From Paguma larvata (lineage: Eukaryota; Chordata; Mammalia; Carnivora; Viverridae): 64,000 nt of DNA. Positions 34,326 through 46,914 of this stretch are shown here, in pieces (positions within the stretch are counted from its first letter, which is position 1; each line of letters opens with the position of its first letter). The notes beneath the pieces were generated by a model. It did not search any database. It was not told where the DNA came from and was given only the letters and a program-made list of their open reading frames with translations. The position numbers were made by a program, and so were the translations under genes. The stretch covers positions 29,172,247 through 29,236,246 of the forward strand of contig CM057830.1 in assembly GCA_030068075.1 (NCBI GenBank), read 5' to 3'.

Positions 34326-34680
34326 TTACCCGGTAATAAGCCCAGAAATTCTAATTTAGGCCATCCTGGGTAAAGCCTCAGAATTGCAATCTTTTTTTTT
34401 TTTTTAATGTTTATTTATTTTTGAGAGAAAGAGACAGAGTGTGAGCAGGGGAGGGGTAGAGAGAGAGGGAGACATAGAATCTGAAACAGGCTCCAGGCCC
34501 TGAGCTGTCAGCACAGAGCCCGACACGGGGCTCGAACCCACAGACTGTGAGATCATGACCTGAACCTGAGCCGCGGTCGGAGGCTTAACCGACAGAGCCA
34601 CCCAGGTGCCCCCAGAATTGCATTCTTAACAGGCATTCTCAGGTGATTCTGTGCCTAAGGTTGGGCTCATATTTGAGTTA
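34326..34680. repeat. MER5A-like remnant split by a SINE
   Basis: AAGCCCAGAAATTCTAATTT and TCAGAATTGCA precede the SINE. TTAACAGGCATTCTCAGGTGATTCTG follows it by segments. Together this resembles the middle of a MER5-type hAT element. Confidence 0.4.
34392..34611 (-). repeat. CAN-SINE
   Basis: Full-length reverse element (GACACGGGGCTCGAACCCAC, GAGCCACCCAGGTGCCCC). CAGAATTGCAATC and CAGAATTGCATTC flank it. Confidence 0.96.
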
Positions 34681-36058
34681 AATTACTTACAGGTTCTGGC
34701 CTTGCACTAATTCTCACATCAGCACCTACTAAGGCCAACCAGGCATATATAAGTAACAGAAACCGTTCTATTTACATGAAAATACATCTTAGGTTTAATT
34801 TTTTAAGCTGGTCTCCACTGAATATACTGATGCCATATATCACAAATTCCCCAACTTCCAGGTTGGTAAACATACGCAGAACTGGGGACAGTGGAACCCT
34901 CAAAACCAGTGTGAAAACTGTGCCCTTTCCCATATACCTTCCACTGTGCATCTCTTCCATCCACCTGTTTGGTGTTCTGTCCTCTTATAATAAACTGGTG
35001 ACCTAATAAAAAAAAAATCCCTTCATTTGTGTATAGTAAGGACTATCAGTGATTTTTCTAAAGGTTCTATGTGGCTATTAAAATGAGCAATAGATATAGC
35101 TGGTGTTGGCCACAGACCTGATTTGGGGTCTTTTACTTTGTCATTGGAACTGCATTTGGTTTTTGGTTATGGAGAAATATTCATAAAGAACCAATTTGAG
35201 TGTCATTCTACAACATTTTTAAATGTCCACTGGACAAAAATTTTGTGCTATCTAATCCTTGTATTTTGTAATGCGACCCATAGGGTCTCCAGCTGGCATG
35301 TTGCCAACACACCTAGGCTCTTTAATTAGTTCGTAGTTAAAAGTATCTTAATGACACATATATTGAAATTGACATTATAAAGTGTAACTGCAACAGTTCT
35401 GGCTGGAACAAGTTGTACTTAATATATACGACATGGCCTTTGTCAAAATAAAGCAGTTGACAAGAGAGAAGTAAGAGAGACAGAGAGAGAGAGAGGGAGG
35501 GAGAGATTGACTAAGATTTATTCAAACTCTAAAGAAAAGGTCAGAGAGTTCTTTTATTTCTATCTCTTGATGGCAAAGTATAGATTCATCTCTTATTACA
35601 TGTACTTACTTTTCTGCAAAATCTGTAATGAATCCAGTTTTATGAGGACATTCGTATTGTAAATATACCGAGATGCTATCAATGGCTCCAGTAAAGATAA
35701 CGGTCGTCCTAATTTTTATATGTTAGCTCTTTTTGTATATAAATCCACATTTTCAGCATCAGTCTTTCTTACAGCTAAACTTGCGTGCAATATTATTCCG
35801 TATTTCCTGCCGTTTATAGTTATTCTTAACAATGATGAATCATAATTTCATCCTGGTGGTGCCAGCTTCCAAATTCACCTGTCAGAATCCCCGACAGGTT
35901 GTATGGCTTTAGTGCACACATCAATTTCTCCTCATCAAAGACACTGTGCTGGTGCAGTACCTTACCGAATAATCTCGACTCGTTTGATGCTCGTTACCTT
36001 CATCATAGTTTTTAAAATGAGTGACACCCAGGATATGTGAACGTGGTCTTTAACATTA

Positions 36059-36059
<1 letters not shown>
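34681..36059. other. Non-coding stretch
   Basis: No gene or clear repeat; a short GA-rich patch lies near 35470-35505. Confidence 0.4.

Positions 36060-36090
<31 letters not shown>
36060..36090 (+). repeat. (TC)n microsatellite
   Basis: About 15 TC units. Confidence 0.95.
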
Positions 36091-36094
<4 letters not shown>

Positions 36095-36935
36095 TTACTG
36101 GGTTAAAACTCACCTAACTTACAATTTACTATTGCATTCATTTTAAAGTTGAAGATTTAGTGTGTTTTTGTTGTGCAACCACCATTGCCATCCAATTCAA
36201 GAATATTTTCATTACTCAGAAAAGATAACCTATGCCCATTCCTCCCCTCCCCTCAGCTCCTTGTAACCACTAATCTGTATTCAGTATCTATGAATTTGCC
36301 TCTTATGGGTATTTCATAGAAATGAAATCATCAGTGGTGTGCCCTTTGATGTTCTAGATCCTTTCACTTAGCATAATATTTCCAAGATTGACCTACCCTG
36401 TAGCATGTATCACTACTTCATTCCTTTTTACAGTTAAATAATATTCTACTATATGAATATACCATGTTTTTAGTTTATCCATTTATCAGTTGGCTGTTTC
36501 TACTGTTGGCTATTATGAATAATGCTGCTGTGACCATTTGTGTATAACTTTTTGTTTGAACTCCTGTGTTCAATTCTCTTGAGTGTATACTAAGAGTGGA
36601 ATTTCTCAGTCATATGGTAATTCTATGGTTAACTCTTTGAGAAAACTCCAAACTTTACAGAGTACTTCACCATATTACCTTCACACCAGCAATGTGCGAG
36701 AGTTCCAACTCTCTCTGCATCCTGACCCACACTTGTTACTTTTTGTTTTTAATTGTTGTAGCCATTTTAATGGGCGTGAAGTGCGAGCTCATTGTGGTTT
36801 TGATTATTTGCTTTCCCCAATGACAAATACTGCTAAGCATCTCATCTTTTTATGTGTTTTTTGGCAATTTGTATATTTTCTTTGGAGAAATGTCAATTCA
36901 AGTCCTTTGCTCATTTTTAATTGGTATTTTTGTCT
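36095..36935 (-). mobile_element. L1 fragment, 3' end (antisense)
   Basis: Antisense L1 order: TTGTGCAACCACCATTGCCA, CATTTCATAGAAATGAAATC-like, TTTCACTTAGCATAATATTTCC, TATTATGAATAATGCTGCTG, CATTTTAATGGGCGTGAAG, TTCTTTGGAGAAATGTC. This is ORF2 C-terminus plus 3' UTR with stops and frameshifts. Confidence 0.85.
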
Positions 36936-37251
36936 TCAAAAACAGCTTTATTGAGGTATAATGGATATACAAAAGCACATGTATTTAATGTATACAATTT
37001 GATGAGTTTTGGCATAGCATATACCCATGAAACCATCGCCACAATCAAGGAAATAGACACATCCATCACCTCCAAAAGTTTCCTTGTGTCCCTTTGGGTT
37101 TTTTGGTTGTTGTTTTTTTGTCATAAGAATACTTAACATGATATCCCCTCTCTTAGTAAATTTTTAAGTGCACAATACAGTATTGTTGACTGTAGGACTA
37201 TGCTGTACAGATCTCTGGATCTAATTTATCTTGTATAACTGAAACCATTTA

Positions 37252-37702
37252 TAGGTATACCTTGGAGATATTGCGGATTTGGTTCCAGGCGGCTGCAATA
37301 AAGTGAATATCAAAATAAAGTAAGTCAAATGAATTTTTTTGGTTTCTCACTGCATATAAAAGTTGTGTTTGTACTCTGCTATAGGCTATTAAGTGTGCGA
37401 TAGCATTATGTCTGGAAGGACATTGTACATATCTTAATTAAAAACTACTTTACTGCTAAAAAATGCTATCATCTGAGCTTTCGGTGAGTTGTAATCACTG
37501 ATCACAGATCACCACATCAAATATAATATAACGAAGAAGTTTGAAATATTATGAGAATTACCAAGTGTGGTACAGAGACACCAAGTGAGCAAATGCTGTT
37601 GGAAAACTGAAAGTGATAGACTTGCTCTATGCAAGGTTGCCACAAACCTTCAGTTTGTAAAAACACAATATCTACAAAGTGCAATAAAATAAGGTATTCC
37701 TG
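37252..37702. mobile_element. Tigger1-type non-autonomous DNA transposon (pogo/Tc1-mariner)
   Basis: Inverted ends GGTATACCTTGGAGATATTG at the left and AAATAAGGTATTCCTG at the right fit the Tigger1 terminal repeats. Internal text (GGTTCCAGGCGGCTGCAATAA, GACTTGCTCTATGCAAGGTTG by segments) also fits. The transposase region of the roughly 2.4 kb parent is missing. The L1 sequence resumes directly on either side. Confidence 0.85.
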
Positions 37703-38907
37703 TTCAAATTGAAGAACAGTTATCCATTTCTCCCTCAATTCCTCTCCCCCCTAGCTCCTGGTAATCACCATTCTACTTTCTGCTTGTTTGGATTTGACTT
37801 TAGGAACTTCATATAAGTAGGTTCATGCAGTACTTGTCCTTCTGTGACTGGCCTTTAATGTTGAATTGGAAGTGTTCTTTATATATTCTGAATACTAGAT
37901 CACTATCAAATGTAACACGTGCAAATATTTTCTCCCATTTCGTGAATGATTTTTTCATTCTCTTGATAATATCCTTTAATACACAAAAATGTTTGATTTT
38001 GATGACATTCATTTTATGTTTTTCTTTAGTCGACTGCACTTTTAGTGTCATACGTAAGACTCCACTGTCATATCCATTGTCATGAATGTTAACTTCTCTT
38101 CTTTTCTAAGAGTTTAAGAATGTTGGATATTATATTTAGATCTAATTTACTTTTGTTTGTGGTATGAGATAAGGATCCAAATTCATTCTTTTCAATGTGA
38201 ATATCGGTTGTCTTAGCAATATTTATTTAAAAAGACTATTCTTTCCCCATTGAGTTTTCTTGTCACTCTTGTTGATAGTCATTTGACCATAGATGTATGG
38301 CTTTATTTGTGGACTCCCAATTTTATTCTTCTGATCTATATGTTTACCTTATGCCATGACCACACTTTTGATTATTATAGCTTTGTGGCAAGTTTTAAAA
38401 TTGAGGAGCATGTGTTCTACAGCATTGTTCTTATTTTTAAATATTATTTTGGCTATTCAGAATCCCTGGCAATTCCATTCAAATATTAGGATCAGCTTGT
38501 CTATTTCTGATAAAAAAGCAGTTGAAATTTTGGTGGATTACATTGAATCTGCAGATAAGTTTTGGAGCATATTACCATTTTAACACTATTAAGTCTTTTA
38601 ATCCATGAATATGGGATGAGTTTTCCATTTATTTAATTCTTTCATTTCTTTCAGTAATGTTTTGTACTTCTCAATATACTAATTTTGCGTCTTCATTGTA
38701 AATTTATTCTTAAGTATTGTACTTTTTTATTTTAGATGAAATTTTTTAAATTTTACTTTTAGATTGTTAATTATTAATGTATAGAAATAAACCTGATTTT
38801 TGTATGTTGATCTTATATACTGCAACTATGTGTGTTTATCTGTTACCTCTAATAACTTTTTATTACTTCTGATTTCTTTTTAGTGGATTCTTTAGGATTT
38901 TCTTTCT

Positions 38908-39118
38908 TTTTTAAAATAAATGTTCATTTATTTTGAGAGAGAGAGAGAGAGAGAATGAGCAGGGGAGGGACAGAGAGAGAGAGAGATAGAGAATCCCAAG
39001 CAGGCTCTGTCAGCACAGAGCCTGATGCTGGGCTCAATCTCTTAAACTGAACCATGAGATCATAACCCCAACCAAAATCAAGAGGCAGATGCTTAATTGA
39101 CTCAGCCACTCAGGCACC
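38908..39118 (-). repeat. CAN-SINE inside L1
   Basis: Reverse SINE with AAATGTTCATTTATTTTGAG, a shortened body (CAGGCTCTGTCAGCACAGAGCC) and GCCACTCAGGCACCCC. AGGATTTTCTTT flanks both sides. Confidence 0.94.
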
Positions 39119-39386
39119 CCCAGGATTTTCTTTATATAAGATCGTGTCATTTGCAAATATAGTTTCACTTTTTACTTTCCATTTTGGATGCCTTTTATTT
39201 CTTTTTCTTGCCTCATTTCCCTGCTGTGAACTTCTAATACAATGCTGTATAGAAATGGCAAAAGTAGGTGTCATTGTCTTGATTCTGATATTAGAGGGAA
39301 AATTTTCCATCTTTCACCATTTAATATGTTGTTAGCTGTGGGTTTTTTATAGATACTTTTTACCCAGTTGAGAATGTTCCCTTTAT

Positions 39387-39780
39387 TAAACAACAAAATT
39401 CAACCAAGTAAATTTGAAGATCTAATTGGCTTTATTAAACAATTCATGAATTGGGCAGCATCCCACCTAGCAAATAGAAAGGAGTTCCTTTGAACTACAG
39501 AAAAGGAAAGGGTTTTAAAAATAGGAAGGAGACAGAAGAAAAGGAAATTACTAGTATAGAGTCTATTGTTTTTGGCAAAGTCACCCTCCTAAGGGGAATG
39601 GAAGAGGTCTATCAGTAAATTTCTTAGTGCTGACCAGAAAATTCCAATTTGACTGGTCGAAGGTTACATTTAGGGGCAGGGGTTTGAAACTGCAGTTAGG
39701 TTAGATGTTAAATCTTGGTTTGCTGAGTTGGGGCTCTTTTTATGAGTGACTCCATTTTGGACCTGTGGTTTTCTTTTTAA
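39387..39780 (-). mobile_element. Solo LTR, family A copy 2, inside L1
   Basis: ATTCAACCAAGTAAATTTG at the left and GACTCCATTTTGGACCTGTGG at the right match the element at 40491-41062. Minus-strand reading has AATAAAGCC near its 3' end. L1 text continues on both sides. Confidence 0.7.
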
Positions 39781-40280
39781 TGTCTTCTATTCCTATTTTT
39801 TGTTTTCTTATCAATAAAATATGTTGAATTTTATCAAATGTGTCCTCCAGATCAATTGAAATCATATTTTTCCTTTATTTTATTAATAAGGAGTGTTAAA
39901 TTGATTGATTTTCATATGTTGACCTACCCTTGTATTATAGAGATAAATCCTGCTTGGTCATGGCATATAATCCTTTTAATATGCTGCTGTATTCAGTCCA
40001 CTAGTATTATGTGGAAGATGTTCACATGTATATTCATAGGGGATTTTGGTTTGTAAATTTTTTTAATGATGTCTTTTTTGGCTTTTGTATTACTAGTCTC
40101 TTAGATTAACGAAGAAAATATTCCACTGTTTTTTGGAAGACTTTGAAAAGGACTCGTGTTAATTCCTTTTTAAATATTTGATAGAATTCACTAGTAAAGC
40201 TGTCTATTTGGTACTGGGCTTTTCTTTATTGGAAATTTTATTTGAATGCTGATTTGATCTCTTTGCTTGTTATAGGTTTA

Positions 40281-40490
40281 TTTATATTCAGTTAATTCAG
40301 ATTATGGCTCTCCTGAGTAGAGAGTTGGGTCCTTGGATCTGCCTACACCTCTATAATTTGTGACATTATGCAATGACAAGTTTTTAAAGTTACTTTAAAA
40401 ATCTGTTTTGTAAATAAGCAAAGAAAAAAGATGATTTTTATCTTCGTGTTGTCAATACAACTCTCTACCTTTACTTAGACTATTTAGATA
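40281..40490. other. Short non-coding gap between L1 and LTR
   Basis: No gene or repeat recognised. Confidence 0.4.
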
Positions 40491-41062
40491 TGTCAAAGAA
40501 CAAAAATTCAACCAAGTAAATTTGAAGATCTAATTGGCTTTACTTAATGATTCAGGAATCAGGCAGCATCCCTTCTAGTAAATAGACAGACATTCTGAAG
40601 AGTTGTGCAAAATGAAAATTTTTTTAAATGTTTATTTATTTTTGAGAAAGAACACACACACATGAGCAGGGAAAGGACAGAGAGAGGGGGAGAGAGGCTC
40701 TGAAGTGGGCTCTGTGTTGACAATAGACAGCCTGATGTGGGGCCGAAGTAGGAGGCTTACCGGACCGAGCCACCCAGGTGCCCCAAAATGGAAGGTCTTT
40801 ATAGGCAAAGGGAGGGTGGGCAAAGAAATAATTAACAAAAGGAAAGAAAGGATTGTGAAACAGACCAGATCATCTTCCTTTGTGGGGAAGCAAACAGCAG
40901 GGGTCTTATTATGCAGATTGCCTCACTTGTGCTGATCAGGAAATTTCAAATGGACTGTCTGAAGGTCCCATTTCTGAGAGCTATTGAAACTAAAACTGAG
41001 TCTTTGCTTCCAGTCATAGGGGCACATGACTCCATTCTGGGCCCATTGTTTCTTTTCCAACA
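40491..41062 (-). mobile_element. Solo LTR, family A copy 3, split by a SINE
   Basis: The best-preserved member: plus-strand TGTCAAAGAACAAAAATTCA to CTTTTCCAACA, that is TG...CA ends on the minus strand. Shares about 18 bases exactly (ATTCAACCAAGTAAATTTG and on) with the copy at 39387. No internal genes. Confidence 0.7.
40622..40784 (-). repeat. CAN-SINE inside LTR family A copy 3
   Basis: TTAAATGTTTATTTATTTTTGAG by segments, GA-rich centre, shortened body, and GAGCCACCCAGGTGCCCC. CAAAATGAAA and CAAAATGGAA flank it. Confidence 0.93.
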
Positions 41063-42613
41063 AATAGTTGACTTGGATCAGTGAGACCATCTTGAATAGT
41101 CTTACTTTGACCAGAAGAAAATGATTAATCGTCAGCTTATGACCTTTCTTTCAGACTTAGGGATGCCTAAGGGCTTGACATTTGGTTGCAGTCTCTTTAC
41201 ACCATTAACTCAAGGAATTTATGGTAGTATGCCAAATCCAAGTTAATTGAGAATCCAGTTGAGGATTATGTGCTGGACTGAAGTGCCCACACCTCATTGT
41301 CAAGATCGTTTACTGAGTAATGGATAATTTCTGATTACTGTGAGGGTGATGCTTGACTTTGTAAGAATAAAAACTAAAATGATCTTAGACTCGAGGGCTT
41401 TCCTGAACTGAAACGATCCCTGCCCCCTCAGTCCCATCTCTTATGATCGTTTCTGACTTGAGTGTGGAATGAGTGAGACAACAGAAACTATACCCTGAGT
41501 CGTACACACTCCATTTGTACATTCTTTGTGGCTTCCTATTCCAAATTCTAGCACTGTCAGTCACTTAATACCCATTTAATAGCCACAAAGATTGTCAGTT
41601 TTGGTAATTAAAATAACAGTCAATATAATTTAAAATAGTAGGAAAAGAATTGTTATATAAATAGTGGTGACAATAATAATAGCTTCATATCAATGGGAGG
41701 AATGATACTGTTACAGTCTTTAAAAAGAATACATTTATTTACCTAGATGGTGAATATCTTGAGCTTATAGAGCACTCTACATTTTCAATTGTTGATTTTC
41801 ACATACTCTGTTTCTACTTATCATGAAAAAATACAATTTCACAATTATGAATCAACAAGAATGGTGGTGATTCTATAAGATAGTTCTGGATATTTAAATG
41901 AAATATGAGGTGAGACATTCTATCAAGGCTTCTCATGGAAATCTACTGTCCAAACTCTCACATGCTAAGCTGTCCTGACAAGCTTATTACACTTAATAGC
42001 AGAAGGTAAAACGACTTAACCTGAGATAGAGTGGCTAAGATAAGAATAATTTGCAGTGTTATATAAGTTTCTTCAGAGTCTGTTATAAAAACTTCACTAG
42101 CCTCTACTGAGCCTTTGTATACATTTAAAAAATATGCCTCCCTCCCTCCCTCCCATGAGAAAGGACATAGTTCTGGCTGTATGTGGTTTTAGCTGATGGT
42201 ATCTTCATGCAAAGAAAGTCATCTGTTCCTCTAGACAGATACAGCTTTGAATATGTTTATCAACTTAGCAAGTAGTATGTAGGTTACATACCAACGTTTA
42301 TAACGCCACTTGCGACTGAATGGCATACCGATAAATAACACTTATGTCCATTTAACATTTGGAGCTTAGAGCTTCTATCTTCACAGCAAAAATAAAAATA
42401 TAGAACTTGGCGTCCATCATTTAACAGCATTTGTAATTTTATTATTTCATTAACATTGAATGAAGAGGATAAAACTAACTGCCCACATTTCCTTGTGATT
42501 AAGGTTTCACTTGCAACCTCCCTTATTCACAAATACTCTCTTCCTTACTCTCCCCATCCCTGTGCTCTATCATACTTTACCCCGAAGTCTCTTGTTTGTA
42601 TCTTGAGTTAATT
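41063..42613. other. Non-coding stretch
   Basis: No gene. A short CCTC repeat lies at about 42137-42154; nothing else recognised. Confidence 0.4.
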
Positions 42614-42616
42614 TCT

Positions 42617-42842
42617 TTTTTTTTTTTAAGATTTTTTTTAACGTTTATTTATTTTTGAGAGACATAGAGACAGAGCGTGAGCGGGGGAAGGGCAGAGAGA
42701 GAGGGAGATACAGAATCCGAAGCAGGCTCCAGGCTCTGAGCTGTCAGCACAGAACCTGACGCAGGGCTCAAACTCACAGACCGTGAGATCATGACCTGAG
42801 CTGAAGTCGATCGCTTAACCAACTGAGCCACCCAGGCGCCCC
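42617..42842 (-). repeat. CAN-SINE (young-looking)
   Basis: Near-consensus felid-type element. CTTGAGTTAATTTCT occurs on both sides as an exact 15-base target duplication. Confidence 0.97.
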
Positions 42843-43082
42843 TTGAGTTAATTTCTAACTTCATGACAAAAATCCTTCCTTTTCTATCATAGGCTTTTAG
42901 TAATAAACAGAGAACAAAATGTCAACAGACAATTCTCTTATCTATATACACCACACACATGTAAAGCTATTGGTATATATTCCCTTTTGATGTTTTATCC
43001 TGTGAAATGATTGAGTAATTGTTCTTCCACATGTGGGTCATCCTATAGAGACATGTAAGAAAATACTTTCACCAATTTTGTC

Positions 43083-43202
43083 TTTTTTTTTTTTTAACAT
43101 TTTTTAAAAAATTATTTATTTATTCATTTTTATTTTTGAGGGAGAGAGGGTACAAGTGAATGAGAGGCAGAGAGAGTGGGAGAAAGAGAGAATCCCATGA
43201 GG

Positions 43203-43240
<38 letters not shown>

Positions 43241-43401
43241 AAGAGAGGGAGAGAGAGAATCCCATATAGGCTCTGCATTGTCAGCATGGATCCCAAAGTA
43301 GGGCTCTCGCTCACCCCATGCAGGGCTTGAACTCAGGAACCACAAGATCATGACCTGAACCAAAGTCAGATGCTTAACCTACTGAGCCACCCAGGTGCCC
43401 C
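43083..43401 (-). repeat. CAN-SINE with internal duplication and GA expansion
   Basis: About 100 bases longer than usual. The GA-rich part with GAGAGAATCCCAT occurs twice (ending 43198 and 43265) around a pure GA run at about 43207-43238. CACCAATTTTGTCTTT flanks both ends. Confidence 0.95.
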
Positions 43402-44222
43402 ACCAATTTTGTCTTTTCTATAATTGTATTTTGGAATTGATATTGCAAGCTCTTCTCCAATATAAAATCCATGTATTAATCTTATTTTGTTTCGTTTTAT
43501 TTTTGCTGCTTTTTCATACACCTTTTGATATGCCTTTTCAGTTTCTGTCTCATTCGCTGATGTTTTAACAACGAAAAACATCAATTTAATTTTATAAAGC
43601 ATAATTTTATACTGCTCTGAGGAAACTTTATTGGTTTACCAGAGGGATATCTGTTCTTTGTTTGAAAATGTCAAATTTTGTGATGGAATTGTGACACTAT
43701 TTGACAAAACTTTATGGCAGACAATACTTGAAAGAAATTTATTACCAATACAATTAAACCTGCTTTTCAGACATTTATAGCTACATTCCCTATCTAGCTT
43801 CTTCTGTAAAATCATTATATACACACACCCTCTTCTTTAATCACATAGATTTATTCTTTCTATCTTACTGGTAGTGCTGTTTACATTTGCATTCTGAGTT
43901 GGAGTGTTTCTATTCTTTTTTCATCTCTCGTGTTTCAAAAAACAATTTTTCAGCCATCAATGTATTTTTTTGATGCATTTTGGAATGTAATGCAAGACAA
44001 TAGCTACAACTGAACAAGCAAATTTAACAAGCCAAAATAAGCAAATGACCCAAAATCAAATTGGGGGAAATAAGCTATATCCTGTTATTTAAACTATTAG
44101 CGAAGAAGAACAGACAATAGCATTCCTGGAGTGCACGCATAATCTCTGAGAATGAGGCAATTAGAACCTAAAAGGATTTGTTTGAAACAACATTCTATTT
44201 TCTTTTTCTTAAAACCGCTTTA
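43402..44222. other. Non-coding stretch
   Basis: No gene or repeat recognised. The 78-codon minus frame at 43366-43602 overlaps the SINE edge and has no family features. Confidence 0.4.
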
Positions 44223-44412
44223 GGGACGCTTGGGTGGCTCAGTCAGACTTCGAATCAGGTCATGATCTCACAGTAGGTGATTTTGAGCCCCACATCAGGC
44301 TCTCTGCTGTCAGCACAGATTCCACTTGGGATCCTCTGTCTCTGTCTCTCTCTTCCCCTTCCCTACACTGTCTCTCTCTTTCTCTTTCTCAAAAATAAAT
44401 AAACATTAAGAA
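44223..44412 (+). repeat. CAN-SINE
   Basis: GGGACGCTTGGGTGGCTCAG head with a small deletion, CT-rich tail and AAAAATAAATAAACATT. AAAACCGCTTTA and AAAACACTTTA flank it. Confidence 0.93.
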
Positions 44413-45490
44413 AACACTTTATTGAGATATGATTGCTATGCAAAAATTGGACATATTTAATGTATACACAACTTGTTGATTTTTTGGAGATAAGTATACA
44501 TCCCTGAAATCATTACTGCAATAATGCCATAAACATATCCATCACCTCCAAATGTTTCTTCCTGCCCTCGTTATTATTTTTGCATGATAAAAACACTTAA
44601 GTTTTACCCTCTAGCAAATTTATAACTATACAATACAGTATTATTACCTATAGGCACTATGTTGTACACGGAATAAGTTCTCTAGGACTTTTTCATCTAC
44701 AAACTTTGTACACTTTGCCCCTCCCCATTTTCCCCTCACCCATTCTACTCTTTGCTATTTTAGATTCCTCATGTAAGTTCCTCATGTAGATTCTGTCCCA
44801 TGATATATCTGGCTTATTTCATTTAGCATAATGTCCTCAAGATTCATCCATGTTGTCATGAATGGCAGAATTTCCTTTTTTAATGACTGAATAGTATTCC
44901 ACTATGTGTATATAAACCACATTTCTTTATCCATTCATCTGTCGGTGGACAGTTAGGTTGTTTCCATGTTGGTTGGTGATTGTAAATTATGCTGCAGGAA
45001 ACATGAGGATTTAGATATCTTTTCAAGTTAGCGATTTTGTTTCCCTCAGATACCCAGAAGTAGAATTACTAGATCTGATGTTAGTTCTATTTTTAATTTT
45101 TTGAGGAAACATCACATCGTTTTCCAAAGTGGCTGCATCAATGTACATTCCTACTAACAGTGTACAAGCATTCTCTTTTCTCCACATCGTCACCAATACT
45201 TGTTATCTCTTGTCTTTTTGATAATAGCCTTTCTAACAGGTGTGAGGTGGCCTCTTATGGTTTTATTTAAGCATTTTATATGATTGCTTTTTCTCTCCTT
45301 TCTTAGCACATCAATTGTACCTATTTTTTTTAAACTTCTGTTAATGGTTTCCCTAGAATTTTCAATACACACTTATAGCTAACCCAAGTTCACTTTCAAT
45401 AACACTACACCACTCATAGGTAGTGCAAGTACATTACGATAATAAAATATTTCTTATTCCTCCCTCTCATTCCCTGTATTAGGGGAAAAA
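44413..45490 (-). mobile_element. L1 fragment (antisense)
   Basis: Starts with the antisense L1 3' end (TTTATTGAGATATGATTGC) and continues through CATATCCATCACCTCCAAA, TTCATTTAGCATAATGTCC, CATTCATCTGTCGGTGGACA, CAAAGTGGCTGCATCAATG and AGGTAGTGCAAGTACATTA. All frames are broken. Confidence 0.8.
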
Positions 45491-45526
45491 AACCATAAAT
45501 ACACAAGGAATAATTTTTCAAATGAG

Positions 45527-46180
45527 ACAATGCTCTGAATAATAGCAATTCATGATAGCCACACTTTCTGTTTCATGGAGGGAAGCTTTATTAATTATAA
45601 AGGAAAGGGAATATATGGACTCAAACAATTATAATAAACATAAAGAGGGAGAGAGGTGTAGAGAAGAACAAAGAAGGGTTAATCCATCAAATCGGATACT
45701 CACAGCATCCAGCCTTCTGGCTGGAGATGTCACCCAGTGAACAGCCTGGTTAGAGTCCTAAGGGTCCTGGGCAGAGCGTTCCACACCCCCAGATGAGACT
45801 TCCAACTAACTATTCCTACCAGGGTGATATATACACTACCCATGTGTGATCTCTGGTTAGTCATGAAGTTTGCCTCAGTGCAGTCCTGAGCAAGCTGGGT
45901 TTTTTTCTGTTTCTCTTATCATATGTCACAGTCTTAAGTGCCTGGGCATCTGCCTGTTTCTCTTCCCTCCCTGATCCATTCCAGGGGGCCAGCCTGGTCT
46001 GGCTCAAGGAGGTGAAGCAAGTTAATCCCTCTTGGCATCAAGAACAGAAGGGCCAATTCTGATCCAAAGGCCAGATAAGGAACACAAGCCAATTAAATTC
46101 TGTCTGAGCAGAAATGCAAGACAAGTCACACAAACAAGTTGTATATAGAACAGATAATAAGCCACAACTGTTGAATAATG
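45527..46180 (-). mobile_element. Probable solo LTR, family not assigned
   Basis: On the minus strand the region has an AATAAAGC signal near its 3' end (plus-strand TTTATT at 45587-45592), a GC-richer middle unlike the flanks, and LTR-like length. No retroviral genes. Boundaries are uncertain and the call is inference. Confidence 0.4.
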
Positions 46181-46914
46181 AATTTTGAAGACCCAGCGAA
46201 TGATTCCCCCCAAAAAAATGAATTTATTAAAATTTACTTAAAATAGGTAACATTTTCCATAAATTGAAGAGAAAATTGAAGTTAGAATTAATTTCTGAAA
46301 AAAATTATCAGATTAAGGTGATTTTATAATGAAGTCTTTAAAATTTTCAAGATATCTGCTGTATTAAATTTCTCACTGTACAGAAATCTCAAATAGTAAT
46401 TAATGAATTCTATGGAATGAGGTTCATCTTGTTCAAAAAACTGAAAAGAATAATGAGAAACATAAACTTAGCTCAGTCTAACTTGCTCCTGAATATAGAT
46501 ACAGACATTCTGAATACAGCTTTTCTGTTTACAGTGATCAAGATGCTCTTCTGTTGTGCCAGGAAATTACCCTGTGCATGAGCATGATGATAGGGAATTT
46601 CTGACAAAATGCCATACCTGCTATGTTGTAACTCTCAACGGACCTAAATTCCTATTTGAATTAACAAACACACACGACTTGATATGACCAATATAATTTA
46701 ATTATTTTTGACATGCTGAGTAATAAAACAACATAGGAATGGAGTGAGGCAAACGTATTGTCAAAGAGGAGATAGTGTCAAAGAAAAGCAAGCCCTCACT
46801 GTTCATTAGTACTACTCTGTGTCTATTTGACTATCTGCTCGATCTCACGTTGATATTTTATTTATATAGAAATGTGTAGCTTCTAAATTTTGCAGATAGA
46901 AATGAACTCTTAGC
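46181..46914. other. Non-coding AT-rich stretch
   Basis: No gene or repeat recognised. Confidence 0.4.

Larger units (their letters stand above)
36940..40280 (-). mobile_element. Long L1 fragment (antisense), hosting three later insertions
   Basis: Begins with the L1 3' end in antisense (CTTTATTGAGGTATAATGGAT) and continues through antisense ORF2 (GATCTATATGTTTACCTTATGCC, GTGTCATTTGCAAATATAG, TGACCTACCCTTGTATTATAG by segments) to about 40280. ORF2 encodes an endonuclease/reverse transcriptase, but every frame here is broken and the 5' half is missing. A Tigger1-type MITE (37252-37702), a SINE (38908-39118) and an LTR (39387-39780) interrupt it. Confidence 0.85.

Noticed and set aside
36583..36954. 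123-codon plus-strand frame
   Set aside because: It is the antisense strand of an L1 fragment.
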